From the NCBI GenBank assembly GCA_017629985.1, contig JAGBWD010000021.1, positions 1-64,000 of the forward strand: DNA of 64,000 nucleotides. Reading direction: 5' to 3'. Position 1 is the stretch's first letter. Each line of letters starts with the position of its first letter. This stretch comes from Alistipes sp. GTDB taxonomy: Bacteria > Bacteroidota > Bacteroidia > Bacteroidales > Rikenellaceae. Under the pieces are notes generated by a model. The model was not told where the DNA came from. It worked only from the letters and a program-made list of their open reading frames with translations, and made no database searches. The position numbers were made by a program, and so were the translations under genes. Positions 54,031 through 63,388 of the stretch are shown piece after piece.

Positions 54031-54843
54031 ATGGCAAAATTTATGGAATTTTTTAGTAACAAAAAGAGCGATGTAGACGATGCTATGGAGGCTATAAAGG
54101 CTGGTTATGCAGAGCTACAAAAGAGGCTCGAGGAGCGAGATATCGAGGTTGAGAATCTTAAGAGCCGTATCGCGGAGCTTGAAGGTAAGCAGGATGTCCC
54201 TGTAACGCCAGCTCCGGTGGAGGATGCAACACCGGCTCCCGAGGAGCCAAAACCCGAGGTTCAGCCAGCGGTATGTGGCGAGGAGCTAAAGGCACTTCTT
54301 GCCGCTGTTGAGGAGCTAAAGGCGCAGGCTGCAGAGGCCAAGGTGCGCTCCGAGGAGATTAAGGAGCTTGTTAGCCGCCGTGATATTTTGGATGAGAATA
54401 TGCGTACTATCCATAAGGAGATGGAGCAGTACAAGGGCGATTTTTATGCAAAGGTTACAAAGCCTTATCTTGTTGCGCTTCTCGACCTTCACTATCGTTT
54501 CTTCTCTAGTGCGCGTCCCTACGTAGGTCTCGAGGAGCAGGAGGGTGATCTCAAGGAGAACTATAAGAAGCTCATGGAGCAGTTCCAGGTAGCTATCAAG
54601 GCTATTAGCGATAGAGTATATAACGACTTCGGTATTGAGGATTTCATACCACAGGAGGGCGATGCTTTTGATGCCAAGGCTCACCAGATTATGGAGACTG
54701 TGGTTACTGACGACAGCGAGAAGCATCGCACCATAGCTGGTGTTATTTGTGGTGGCTTCCGCGACATGGAGACACTCAAGATAATTCGTCCTGCGCGTGT
54801 GTCGTGCTACAAGTATGTCGAAGATTTAGTGATTATGGAGTAA
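54031..54843 (+). CDS. GrpE-like nucleotide exchange factor with long coiled coil
   Basis: 270 residues. Residues about 12-55 form a coiled coil (LQKRLEERDIEVENLKSRIA), then a proline/glutamate linker, then a second long helical part. The C-terminal 65 residues match the GrpE beta-wing: GIEDFIPQEGDAFDAKAHQI and, after a charged turn, RTIAGVICGGF and IIRPARVSCYKY. GrpE speeds ADP release from Hsp70. This protein is longer and divergent from housekeeping GrpE, and the partner is the Hsp70 encoded 34 bases downstream. Confidence 0.75.
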   Translation: MAKFMEFFSNKKSDVDDAMEAIKAGYAELQKRLEERDIEVENLKSRIAELEGKQDVPVTPAPVEDATPAPEEPKPEVQPAVCGEELKALLAAVEELKAQAAEAKVRSEEIKELVSRRDILDENMRTIHKEMEQYKGDFYAKVTKPYLVALLDLHYRFFSSARPYVGLEEQEGDLKENYKKLMEQFQVAIKAISDRVYNDFGIEDFIPQEGDAFDAKAHQIMETVVTDDSEKHRTIAGVICGGFRDMETLKIIRPARVSCYKYVEDLVIME

Positions 54844-54877
54844 AAGGATAATAATAATCAAAAAAATATATATAATT

Positions 54878-56479
54878 ATGGCAAACGATAAGAGTAGAGC
54901 CGTTTATGGCATTGACTTGGGTACAACTTATAGTTGTATCTCACAGGTTGATAAGTTCGATCAGGCTGTGGTACTTCGTAATTTTGAGGGTGACTCAACA
55001 ACACCATCAGTAGTGTACTTTGAGTCGGAGGAGAATATGATTGTAGGTAAGGAGGCAAAGGGTATGCTTCCTATCGAGCCAGAGAAGACAGTGTCGTTCA
55101 TCAAGCGTCAGATTGGTAACGATGAGGCTTTCGACAAGAATAAGAATACCACACCATACCACTGCGACCCTGTTGAGATTTCGGCACTTATCCTCAAGAA
55201 GCTTGTTAAGGATGCTAACGACTTGGGTGATAATCCAGAGCCTATCACCGATGTAGTTATCACATGTCCTGCATACTTTGGTAATAAGGAGCGTCTTCAG
55301 ACCAAGCAGGCAGGTATCAGCGCTGGCTTGAACGTGTTGGCTATCATCAATGAGCCTACAGCAGCAGCTATCTCATACGGCTTGAAGGTTGATCAGCGCC
55401 GCACAATCCTTGTATATGACCTTGGTGGTGGTACATTCGATGTTACTATCATCGTGGTAAATGGTGGTGCTATTAAGGTTATCGCTACTGGTGGTGACCA
55501 CCACCTTGGCGGTGTAGATTGGGATACAGAGTTGGCAAAGTATGTACTTAACACCTTCAATTCGCAGAATGGCACATCATACGACTTTGATACATTGAGC
55601 GCTAATGCGAAGTATGACCTGTTGCTCTCTGCAGAGAACTGGAAGAAGAACCTCTCTGCACGTCAGACCGCAAAGATTAACTTCTCGTACGAGGGTAAGT
55701 CTGTAAACTTCGACCTTCCACGTGAGACCTTCAATGCAATCACCGAGGATCGCCTAAACGAGACTATCGATGCTACACGTAAGATTATCGATATCGCAAA
55801 GGGCAAGGGTTATGAGAAGATTGACGAGATTATCCTTGTAGGTGGTAGTAGTAAGATGCCACAGGTTAAGGAGCGTGTAGAGGCAGAGTTTGGCTTGCCA
55901 ACACACATCACCGATCCTGATGAGTGCGTAGCAAAGGGTGCTGCAATCTACGCTATGAACGAGGCGTACGCTATTGCTGTTGATAAGTGGGAGAATGGCG
56001 ATCCTGACGCTGGCGCAGAGCGTCCAAAGCCAATCACCGGCGACCGCACACGCGTTGTAAACGTAACAAGTAAGACCTATGGCCTCGGCCTTGTGGACCA
56101 TAAGGTTGGTAATATGATCTTTGCGAATACCTCATTGCCAGTATCTCGTACCGAGACCTTCGAGACTGTTCGTGATGGCCAGACTGCCGTTACACTCCCT
56201 ATCTACGAGAGTGACTTTACAGACGAGGAGAACGAGCAGATTGTTGAGGAGCGCTTCTGTACTTTGGCTACCGAGGATATTTCAGAGCTTAAGATTACAG
56301 GTAACCATCCAAAGGGTACACAGATTCAGGTTACATTCAGCCTCAGCGAGGAGGGTATCTTGAGTGTAAACGCTACTCGCGAGAATGATGTTATCGACTT
56401 CCAGCTTCGTATCAAGGGTGTTAAGACCGATGAGGAGTTGGAGGAGTCAAAGAACTTCATCGCACGCGCTACAGTATAG
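54878..56479 (+). CDS. Hsp70-family ATPase without the helical lid
   Basis: 533 residues. The nucleotide-binding domain is intact: GIDLGTTYS (11-19), NEPTAAA (158-164), VYDLGGGTFDV (179-189) and VGGSSKMPQV (321-330), with VAKGAA at 351-356. A roughly 35-residue acidic stretch separates it from the substrate domain, and the usual interdomain DVLLLDV-type linker is replaced by TRVVNVTSKTYGLG (391-404). The beta substrate domain runs to about 515, and the alpha-helical lid is missing, as in HscC-type proteins. Its neighbours suggest a dedicated client rather than general folding. The gene lies in one direction with the GrpE-like gene and the large membrane protein. Confidence 0.88.
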   Translation: MANDKSRAVYGIDLGTTYSCISQVDKFDQAVVLRNFEGDSTTPSVVYFESEENMIVGKEAKGMLPIEPEKTVSFIKRQIGNDEAFDKNKNTTPYHCDPVEISALILKKLVKDANDLGDNPEPITDVVITCPAYFGNKERLQTKQAGISAGLNVLAIINEPTAAAISYGLKVDQRRTILVYDLGGGTFDVTIIVVNGGAIKVIATGGDHHLGGVDWDTELAKYVLNTFNSQNGTSYDFDTLSANAKYDLLLSAENWKKNLSARQTAKINFSYEGKSVNFDLPRETFNAITEDRLNETIDATRKIIDIAKGKGYEKIDEIILVGGSSKMPQVKERVEAEFGLPTHITDPDECVAKGAAIYAMNEAYAIAVDKWENGDPDAGAERPKPITGDRTRVVNVTSKTYGLGLVDHKVGNMIFANTSLPVSRTETFETVRDGQTAVTLPIYESDFTDEENEQIVEERFCTLATEDISELKITGNHPKGTQIQVTFSLSEEGILSVNATRENDVIDFQLRIKGVKTDEELEESKNFIARATV

Positions 56480-56535
56480 TAAATTAGATTTTGTTGGCTG
56501 CATTTAGCACGCACTAGTCTAACTAAAACCGAAAA

Positions 56536-56576
56536 GTGAAAATTGAAAGGTGAACCACTCACCTTTCATTTTTCAC
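56536..56576 (+). terminator. Long hairpin between the Hsp70 gene and the large membrane-protein gene
   Basis: 18-base arms (56536-56553 with 56559-56576) with one mismatch and a 5-base loop, only a weak T-rich tail. It sits 34 bases before the next start, so it may attenuate the third gene. Confidence 0.5.
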
Positions 56577-56610
56577 CTTTCAATTTCTGCATGTTGAACG
56601 ACATAAACAG

Positions 56611-58731
56611 ATGGATAGTACACTACTACAACAAAAAATTAACGATTGGAAGAGGGTTAATGAGTATTTCTCGCAATCCTCTGTAGCATCGCAGTTGGCT
56701 TCGGATGAGAAGCAGGCTGTGGTGTTCTTGCTTGAGTATTGGAAAAATAATGAGTTTAACCCATCGGCTTGTGAGCCGAAGATAGAGCTTCTCAAGGCTT
56801 GTGATAAGCTTCACTCTGCCAATCGTGAGATTATCGAGAAGAGTAAGACCCTTCGTGGCCTTGCTCAAACCTTCTATACCAAGGATGCCGAGACGTTCAA
56901 TCAGTTTCGTGTAGCCCTAGGTTGGAAGCCACAGACGAAGACCCCTACACCAGTCCCCACATCTGGCTCGCAGAACGATGATTCGCTGATGATGATTCGT
57001 ATCGAGAAGTGGGCAAAGGCATATCAATACCTCAAGCGCGATGATATCATCCCACTAATGGATACCGATGAGCTTACAGCTATTGAGATATTGGGCGATA
57101 TGTGGCGTAGACCCAAGTATAACTCTGCGATGAAGGAGGAGGCTGCCGAGATGGTAAAGGTGCTTGTTGCATCACATAAGCTTCACTCTGCCAATCGTGA
57201 GATTATCGAGCATAGCAAGAACATCTGTAGCGTAGCGCGTAACGTATACGAAAATGAGGAGGCTTTCAAGGCCTTTAAGACGGCCATTACCAAGTATTAC
57301 AAGGATAACCGTCCACCAGAGCGCATACCTACACCTACGCCTACACCTACACCTACGCCAAAGAAGAAGCCTACGCCAATTCCACAGCGCCGCGATACAA
57401 CGATTATCATTAAGGATGTTGTCTTTGCAAATGCTAATGATACAGGTGAGTTTATAAATGGCTGGGGTAAGACTCTCTATACCGACACACAGTTTATCAA
57501 GCCAAAGATAATTCTATCGAGCGAGTACTATGGTAGCGAGGAGATCACCGTACTTGTTAAGTACTCTGACGGTGAGTCTGATACTCTCAAGTATACTGTT
57601 GATTTCGCCGGTGCTGGTGAGTATCTTATCCCAGGCTGGGGTAGTAAGAGTGGCCGCGCATTCTCTAGCTATAGCTATGTAGACTATACCTTCATGCAGG
57701 GCTCAAAGGTGTTGTATAACACCAGAGTCAGCATTAAGCCAAATCCAAATGCGCCCAAGGCCCCTGTGATTTCGGATATTAAGTTTGGTGCTACAGACTA
57801 TAATGGTAATATCAAGGTGCCATTCGGTTCGCCACTTCCACGAGGTATTCAGTATCTAACACCACGCATTGTTGTCTCTAATAACTTCCGTGGTATTGTT
57901 ACTTTGGAGATGGTGTTCCAGCATGAGGGCGGCTCTACAGATCGCACTACAACCGAGGTTAGAATTGATGGTGCAGGAGAGTATACTCTTGTTGGCTGGG
58001 GTAATAACGATGGTACTGTATATGGCCAGAATGAGAATCTCCGCTTCACGTTGAACCATAACGGCAAGCAGCTCTATACTACGGTGGTGAAGATTGGTAG
58101 CGGAGGTAATGGAAATAACCATACGCCAACGCCACGCCGCCAGATAAGTAGCAGTGAATCGGGCTGGGATCGTTTTAACGATACAATCTCATCTATCGGC
58201 GAGTGGTTCGAGGAGAAGAGTGAGATAATACAGGGTATACTCATGTTCCTTATTGGAGCTATCTACGTTATTGTCGTCATAGCTGCATGGATCAATGAGG
58301 GCTTCTGGAGCGCACTCTTGGCAGGTATTATTGGTGCTGTCATAGCTGGTATCGCCGTCTATGCCATTGCCATTGTCTCCTCTATTGTCCTATGGCTCTT
58401 GCAGCTTATATTCCGCAATGCCTGGACATTCATTATTACGATGGTTCTCGTCTTGGTATTCTTTATTTTGCCAATGATTAGTTTTTCTAGCGATGACTAT
58501 GACTACGACTATAACGAGTATTCGTATGTCGAGCCTCAAACCTCAGATACATATTATTGTACTGCAAACTCGTTAAATATTCGTCAGGCGCCATCTACTA
58601 CTGCTACGTCAATAGGTAGTCTATCGCTTAACGAGAGGGTAGAGGTACTAGAAATTGTTGGAGACTTCGCAAAGATTAACTATAAGGGTCATATAGGCTA
58701 TGTGAGTACAAAGTACATCAGTAAATATTAA
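56611..58731 (+). CDS. Multi-domain membrane protein with duplicated helical and beta modules and SH3 domain
   Basis: 706 residues, not a family I can name. Two helical modules (about 5-105 and 125-235) both carry KLHSANREIIE followed by K or H and SK, so they are duplicates. A Thr/Pro run (about 235-255) follows. Two beta modules (about 268-380 and 390-500) share GAGEY followed by a few residues and GWG. Membrane helices fall near 545-565, 570-600 and 605-635, then a Tyr/Asp-rich patch (DDYDYDYNEYSY). The last 55 residues form a bacterial SH3 domain (SLNIRQAPSTTATSIGSL). There is no signal peptide, so the helical part is probably cytoplasmic, near the Hsp70. Third gene of the locus. Confidence 0.7.
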   Translation: MDSTLLQQKINDWKRVNEYFSQSSVASQLASDEKQAVVFLLEYWKNNEFNPSACEPKIELLKACDKLHSANREIIEKSKTLRGLAQTFYTKDAETFNQFRVALGWKPQTKTPTPVPTSGSQNDDSLMMIRIEKWAKAYQYLKRDDIIPLMDTDELTAIEILGDMWRRPKYNSAMKEEAAEMVKVLVASHKLHSANREIIEHSKNICSVARNVYENEEAFKAFKTAITKYYKDNRPPERIPTPTPTPTPTPKKKPTPIPQRRDTTIIIKDVVFANANDTGEFINGWGKTLYTDTQFIKPKIILSSEYYGSEEITVLVKYSDGESDTLKYTVDFAGAGEYLIPGWGSKSGRAFSSYSYVDYTFMQGSKVLYNTRVSIKPNPNAPKAPVISDIKFGATDYNGNIKVPFGSPLPRGIQYLTPRIVVSNNFRGIVTLEMVFQHEGGSTDRTTTEVRIDGAGEYTLVGWGNNDGTVYGQNENLRFTLNHNGKQLYTTVVKIGSGGNGNNHTPTPRRQISSSESGWDRFNDTISSIGEWFEEKSEIIQGILMFLIGAIYVIVVIAAWINEGFWSALLAGIIGAVIAGIAVYAIAIVSSIVLWLLQLIFRNAWTFIITMVLVLVFFILPMISFSSDDYDYDYNEYSYVEPQTSDTYYCTANSLNIRQAPSTTATSIGSLSLNERVEVLEIVGDFAKINYKGHIGYVSTKYISKY

Positions 58732-58744
58732 CCCAAACTTCATG

Positions 58745-58781
58745 AAAAAGACCTGCTTAACACATTTAAGCAGGTCTTTTT
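58745..58781. terminator. Bidirectional terminator between the SH3 protein and queA
   Basis: 16-bp arms (58745-58760 with 58766-58781) centred on GACCTGCTTAA, with A and T runs at the two feet. Confidence 0.85.
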
Positions 58782-58794
58782 ATTGTTTGTCATT

Positions 58795-60012
58795 TTACTT
58801 TCGGGAGACCTTTAGTAGCGAAGAGTCTCCGTAGCTTAAGAATCTAAAGTCGTTGGCAAGAGCATAGTCATATATACGCTTCCAGTTATCACCCACGTAT
58901 GCGCTAACAAGTAGTAGTAGTGTAGATTTGGGCTGGTGGAAGTTGGTGATAATGTAGTTTACTATGCGGAAATGGTAGCCTAGAGGGGTAATCATAATCT
59001 GTGTCGCTGCCTTTATCTGCTCAAGTCCATTATCACGCATATAGCCTATAAGGGTCTCGGCAACCTCTTTGCATCCAAACGCCGCAGGGATATCATAAAG
59101 CTCCCACTGACCTACCACACACTCCTCGTTGGGCGTTCCGCACTCTCTGATGCGCCATGCTAGGGCAGTTAGTGACTCCAACGTACGTACCGATGTAGTG
59201 CCTACAGCAACTATGTTTCCCACGTTGTGGAGAATGTTTTCGAGTGTAGCACGCCTAATTATAAAATGCTCGGTGTGCATGGCATGTTGTGCCGCATCAT
59301 CATCCTTCACAGGTAGGAACGTTCCAGCTCCCACGTGTAGTGTCACCTCCTCGAAGCTAAAACCCTTGTCACGCATCGCGGAGATAAGCTCTGGGGTAAA
59401 GTGTAGTCCCGCTGTGGGTGCCGCCACAGAACCCTCGAAACGCGCGTATACGGTTTGGTAGCGAGTGTTATCTAGCTCCTCACTATCGCGGTTTAGGTAT
59501 GGAGGGATGGGAATACGTCCTAGGGTCTCGAGAAGCTGTCCAAAGGTAATCTCTGCCGACCAGCGAAAGCGCACGATATGTTCGCGTGTGCCGCGCTCAA
59601 CAATCTCGGCACGTAGCCTATGCTCCTCACCGTTGTACTCAAAGTCGATGCCTACCTCTCCCTCTTTCCACTTTTTGAGGTTTCCCACGATGCAGCTCCA
59701 CTCGCTCTCACCCTTTATGGCAAAGGCACGCTCGTAGTCTGCAGGGTTGTGAGGCTCGAGGCAGAAGACCTCGATACGCGCACCTGATGCCTTGTGCATC
59801 ACTATTCTAGCACGCACCACACGAGTATTGTTGAAGATGAGCATCGCCCCCGCAGGGAGGTAGTCTGCCACGTTGCGGAAGTTGCTCTCGGCGATGTTGC
59901 CATCTTCGTATATGAGTAACTTCGATGATGAGCGCTCCGCAAGTGGGAACTTTGCGATGCGCTCATCAGGAAGGTTATAGTTGAAGTCGTTTATATCTAT
60001 ATGTCGTTCCAT
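58795..60012 (-). CDS. queA: S-adenosylmethionine:tRNA ribosyltransferase-isomerase QueA
   Basis: 405 residues. Makes epoxyqueuosine at tRNA wobble position 34. FNNTRVVRARI, GRIPIPPYL, YQTVYARFEGSVAAPTAGLH and TLHVGAGTFLPVK are the family motifs; TNFHQPKSTLLLLVSAYVG closes it. It is slightly longer than typical 350-residue forms owing to an insert in the middle. Follows the S46 peptidase gene by three bases, so likely co-transcribed. Confidence 0.97.
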   Translation of the reverse strand: MERHIDINDFNYNLPDERIAKFPLAERSSSKLLIYEDGNIAESNFRNVADYLPAGAMLIFNNTRVVRARIVMHKASGARIEVFCLEPHNPADYERAFAIKGESEWSCIVGNLKKWKEGEVGIDFEYNGEEHRLRAEIVERGTREHIVRFRWSAEITFGQLLETLGRIPIPPYLNRDSEELDNTRYQTVYARFEGSVAAPTAGLHFTPELISAMRDKGFSFEEVTLHVGAGTFLPVKDDDAAQHAMHTEHFIIRRATLENILHNVGNIVAVGTTSVRTLESLTALAWRIRECGTPNEECVVGQWELYDIPAAFGCKEVAETLIGYMRDNGLEQIKAATQIMITPLGYHFRIVNYIITNFHQPKSTLLLLVSAYVGDNWKRIYDYALANDFRFLSYGDSSLLKVSRK

Positions 60013-60015
60013 AAA

Positions 60016-62097
60016 CTACTTGATAGTAAGCTCGTCAATAAGCCACTTTGCATTGCCATATTTCTCGATTACGAACAACACATAGCGGATATCGACAGCA
60101 ATGGTACGCTGAAGTTCTGGCTCAAAAGCTACGTCACCCGACATCGCCTCCCAGTTACCGTCAAATGCCAAGCCTATGAGTTCGCCCTTGGCATTCATTA
60201 CAGGAGAGCCAGAGTTACCACCTGTAATATCGCAGTTTATGAGGAATGCCACAGGAAGCTCCTTGTTTTTATCGGCATAACGACCATACTCCCTCTTGTT
60301 GTAAAGCTCCTTAAGGCGCTCTGGAACGGTAAACTCCACAGGGTTTGAAGGATCCTCCTTGGCCATAACACCATCAATAGTGGTGTAGTGGTTGTAGATG
60401 ATACCATCGGCAGGGCTATATGGAAGCACATTGCCGTATGTAAGACGTATTGTGAAGTTTGCATCCGATGCCCAAGGCTTCTCTGGCTGCATCTTCATAA
60501 GGCCAGCTATATATTTGCGGTGACCCTCGCTGTATTTCTTCTGTGCTGCAGCTATAGCTCCATATTGCTGAACGTATAGGTTGTAGATAGAGTTTGCAAG
60601 TTCCAATGCTGGCTCATTCTCTGTCGCTGCTTTACGTGCCTCCTCTGGTAGCTCCTTGACAGCTAGATACTTGTCGATAGATGTGAGATGTGAGTTGTCG
60701 TAAAGCCAATCTACATACTTGTCGCTATCGCCACCAAACTCGGTGTCAATCTTCTCGTATATTGATGGGAGGATGGTGTTATTCTCGCGGTAGATTTGGA
60801 ACATGCGCTTTGCTACGGCACGATCTACATCAGCGTCGTAGTTGTTGTAGAAAAGCTCCCAGTCCTTGACGCCTAGTGTGGTGTGTAGTAGCTCCACCGA
60901 TTGCATAAATGCCTCCTGAAGATATTGGAATGTGGCATACTCGCTCTTTGCCTCGCTCTGTGACTCTGCGATAAGCTTTAGGGCATCGATATATCCCTCC
61001 TCGGGGAGTGTGTTGGCGTCAGCCCACTTCTGGAACTCGGCCTCCTGCGCAGCCTTCTTATCGCGGACATTGAGCTTCTCGATGCCGCGCGACATGCCTA
61101 TAGAGTTTTTCCAGTAGTTTGCCGAGCTAGCAAATTTTGAGTCATACTTGATACGTATAGCCTGGTCGGAGTCCATCCACTGGCGTAGAATCTTCTGTCG
61201 CTCACCACGGATATAGATGCGCTGTGGGTTATCCACCTCAAGCATGTAGTCAATCTCATACGATGTCATGTAGCGCTCTGTAGAGCCTGGGAAGCCCATA
61301 ATCATACCAAAGTCACCCTCGTTGATACCCTTGAGCGAGATGTTGAGATATTTGTCTGCCTTGTAGGGAACATTATCCTCGGAGTACTCCGCAGGGCGGT
61401 TATCCTTGCCAGCATATACGCGGAATACCGAGAAGTCGCCAGTGTGACGTGGCCACATCCAGTTGTCGGTGTCGCCACCAAACTTACCTATAGATGATGG
61501 AGGTGTACCAACAAGACGTACATCAGGGTATACCTCATATACAAAGGCGAAGAACTGATTACCGCCAAAGAACGATGGAATTGTAATATCCATACCTGGA
61601 TACTCTGCCTCGAACTTTGCGATAAGCTCCTTCTTCTTCTCGTCTACGATTTTAAGATACTCCTCCTGTCCCGCTGTAGAGGGTACAAAGCCCATGATGT
61701 CGCTCGTAACATCAAAGATGTGGCGTACGAAACGTACCGAGAGACCCTTTGCAGGAAGCTCCTCGGCATAGTTCATAGCCCAAAATCCATCCTTGAGGTA
61801 GTCATGCTCTACAGAGGATAGCTTCTGTATAGCGTCATAGCCGCAGTGGTGGTTGGTAAATAGTAGTCCGTTAGGAGATACAATCTCTCCGGTGCATCCA
61901 CCGCCAAAGACTACGATAGCATCCTTGAGCGATGACTTCTCGGCAGAGTAGATATCCTCGGCCTTAAGCTTACACCCTTTGGATTTCATATCCTTACTAT
62001 TCATCTTCTTGATATATGGAAGAAGCCACATACCCTCATCGGCAACTGCTGTAAACGATACTGCAACAAGTGCCAAAAGTGTTAAAAGTTTTCTCAT
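60016..62097 (-). CDS. S46-family dipeptidyl-peptidase (DPP7-like)
   Basis: 693 residues from the ATG at 62097. A frame upstream to 62127 would begin inside the promoter box. Signal peptide ending VSFTAVADEG. Catalytic residues visible: FTNHHCGYD (His) and GGNSGSPVMN (Ser). LAFDGNWEAMS has Gly where the Asp/Glu-specific DPP11 has Arg, so the specificity is DPP7-like (hydrophobic). Periplasmic release of dipeptides from oligopeptides supports amino-acid fermentation. Ends just before queA. Confidence 0.93.
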   Translation of the reverse strand: MRKLLTLLALVAVSFTAVADEGMWLLPYIKKMNSKDMKSKGCKLKAEDIYSAEKSSLKDAIVVFGGGCTGEIVSPNGLLFTNHHCGYDAIQKLSSVEHDYLKDGFWAMNYAEELPAKGLSVRFVRHIFDVTSDIMGFVPSTAGQEEYLKIVDEKKKELIAKFEAEYPGMDITIPSFFGGNQFFAFVYEVYPDVRLVGTPPSSIGKFGGDTDNWMWPRHTGDFSVFRVYAGKDNRPAEYSEDNVPYKADKYLNISLKGINEGDFGMIMGFPGSTERYMTSYEIDYMLEVDNPQRIYIRGERQKILRQWMDSDQAIRIKYDSKFASSANYWKNSIGMSRGIEKLNVRDKKAAQEAEFQKWADANTLPEEGYIDALKLIAESQSEAKSEYATFQYLQEAFMQSVELLHTTLGVKDWELFYNNYDADVDRAVAKRMFQIYRENNTILPSIYEKIDTEFGGDSDKYVDWLYDNSHLTSIDKYLAVKELPEEARKAATENEPALELANSIYNLYVQQYGAIAAAQKKYSEGHRKYIAGLMKMQPEKPWASDANFTIRLTYGNVLPYSPADGIIYNHYTTIDGVMAKEDPSNPVEFTVPERLKELYNKREYGRYADKNKELPVAFLINCDITGGNSGSPVMNAKGELIGLAFDGNWEAMSGDVAFEPELQRTIAVDIRYVLFVIEKYGNAKWLIDELTIK

Positions 62098-62124
62098 AAT
62101 ATTTAGTCTATTTAGTTTCCCAAG

Positions 62125-62132
62125 CAAATATA
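62125..62132 (-). promoter_or_regulatory. Promoter box of the S46-queA operon
   Basis: TATATTTG on the minus strand, 27 bases before the start at 62097; it overlaps the longer start at 62127, which is therefore rejected. Confidence 0.55.
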
Positions 62133-62184
62133 CAATAATTATTTGTAATTACAGCGGCTGTAGGAGGTAAGACTTGATATAATA

Positions 62185-62214
62185 CAAAAAAAAGCGGAGG
62201 TTATTCCGCTTTTT
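62185..62214 (-). terminator. Terminator of the panB-MORN operon
   Basis: GCGGA/TCCGC core with A/T extension pairs (62189-62214), followed on the minus strand by a run of T. Confidence 0.75.
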
Positions 62215-62224
62215 AGTTACTCTG

Positions 62225-63376
62225 TTAATGTCTTATGGTGCGTTTATGCTCACCATTCTTATAGAGCCATGTACGTTTCAACTTATTTTGTATGTAACAA
62301 TCCCAGTTGCCCTCGCGTTTGTCGTTCACGTATGAGCCTTTCCATACGCTACCGTCACTGCTGTAGTATGTTGCATGTCCCTCCTTCTTGTCGTTTACGT
62401 AGGATGCTACCTCATAATCTCCGTTAGGGAAGAAGTATGTGCCGTTGCCATGTCGGTTATTTCTCTTCCAGTCGCCCTCATACCTCTCGCCATTAACCCA
62501 GACCAATGTGCCTTTGCCATCCTTCTTACCTTCGTACCACTCACCATCGTAGTAGTTGCAGTTGTTAGGGTTGTTTGGCGCGTAGGTTATCTTACCTCTA
62601 CCCTGGCGATTGTTGTATTGAAACTCTCCCTCATATACGTCGCCATTTGCAAAGTGATATGTGCCATAACCCTCACGTGTGCCATCGTTGAATGTTCCTA
62701 CATACCTCTCGCCGCCAACCCACACAAAGGTTCCTGTGCCGTGCATCTTGCCATTGCGCCACTCGCCCTCGTAAAACTTACTACCATTTTGGTTGCCTGT
62801 GCCGTAGGTAATCTTTCCTTTGCCATGAGGCATGCCATCCTTGTATTCTCCTAGATACCTATCTCGGCCAAATTTCAACTCGCCATGTATTACGCCTATC
62901 GTAGCATTAACATTCAGTAACTCGTTGGCTAGTAGTCGGCAGTTATTCTCCAGCTCCTCGGAAGATGTTGAGGATTGTATATCTGCGGTGCGCTCCACAC
63001 GTGCAGTCTCTACATTTAGAATCTTTGCCGTGATAAATATCGCCGAGTTTCCGATGTCTGCCACCTCCGCAACGAGGATGTAGTCAGCGCCTGTCATCTC
63101 TCCCAACTTTCTGATTTCTAGGTCGCTCACAAGGCCTGTTCTCTGAAACTCATGCTCGCTCATTATCGATGCTATATCCACGCGGTCATAAGCCTCGTAG
63201 CCATGTGTCGAGGATATCATGGTACCCAGCTTGCTGCGCACTATCAGCTTTACGCCATAAGGCACCGACTCCTCCTTATCGACAGTCTCAAGGATTGCGA
63301 TGCGCTTGTTTTGTTGTGCAACTGCCGTGGTGGCAATAGCCAAGGCTAGTAGTAGAAAGATAGTTCTTAATTTCAT
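62225..63376 (-). CDS. CsgG/LpoB-like domain fused to MORN repeats
   Basis: 383 residues with a signal peptide (IATTAVAQ). Residues about 24-150 resemble the CsgG/LpoB periplasmic fold: RIAILETVDKEESVPYG, then YEAYDRVDIASIMSEHEFQ and TGADYILVAEVADIG. From residue 165 on there are about eight MORN repeats, with the pattern YxGEWxxGKxHGxGT, for instance YEGEWRNGKMHGTGTFVW. MORN arrays bind lipids or proteins in eukaryotes and appear in many bacteria with unknown partners. No lipobox, so it is soluble periplasmic or secreted. Directly follows panB with a 12-base gap. Confidence 0.8.
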   Translation of the reverse strand: MKLRTIFLLLALAIATTAVAQQNKRIAILETVDKEESVPYGVKLIVRSKLGTMISSTHGYEAYDRVDIASIMSEHEFQRTGLVSDLEIRKLGEMTGADYILVAEVADIGNSAIFITAKILNVETARVERTADIQSSTSSEELENNCRLLANELLNVNATIGVIHGELKFGRDRYLGEYKDGMPHGKGKITYGTGNQNGSKFYEGEWRNGKMHGTGTFVWVGGERYVGTFNDGTREGYGTYHFANGDVYEGEFQYNNRQGRGKITYAPNNPNNCNYYDGEWYEGKKDGKGTLVWVNGERYEGDWKRNNRHGNGTYFFPNGDYEVASYVNDKKEGHATYYSSDGSVWKGSYVNDKREGNWDCYIQNKLKRTWLYKNGEHKRTIRH

Positions 63377-63388
63377 GGCAGATATAGG

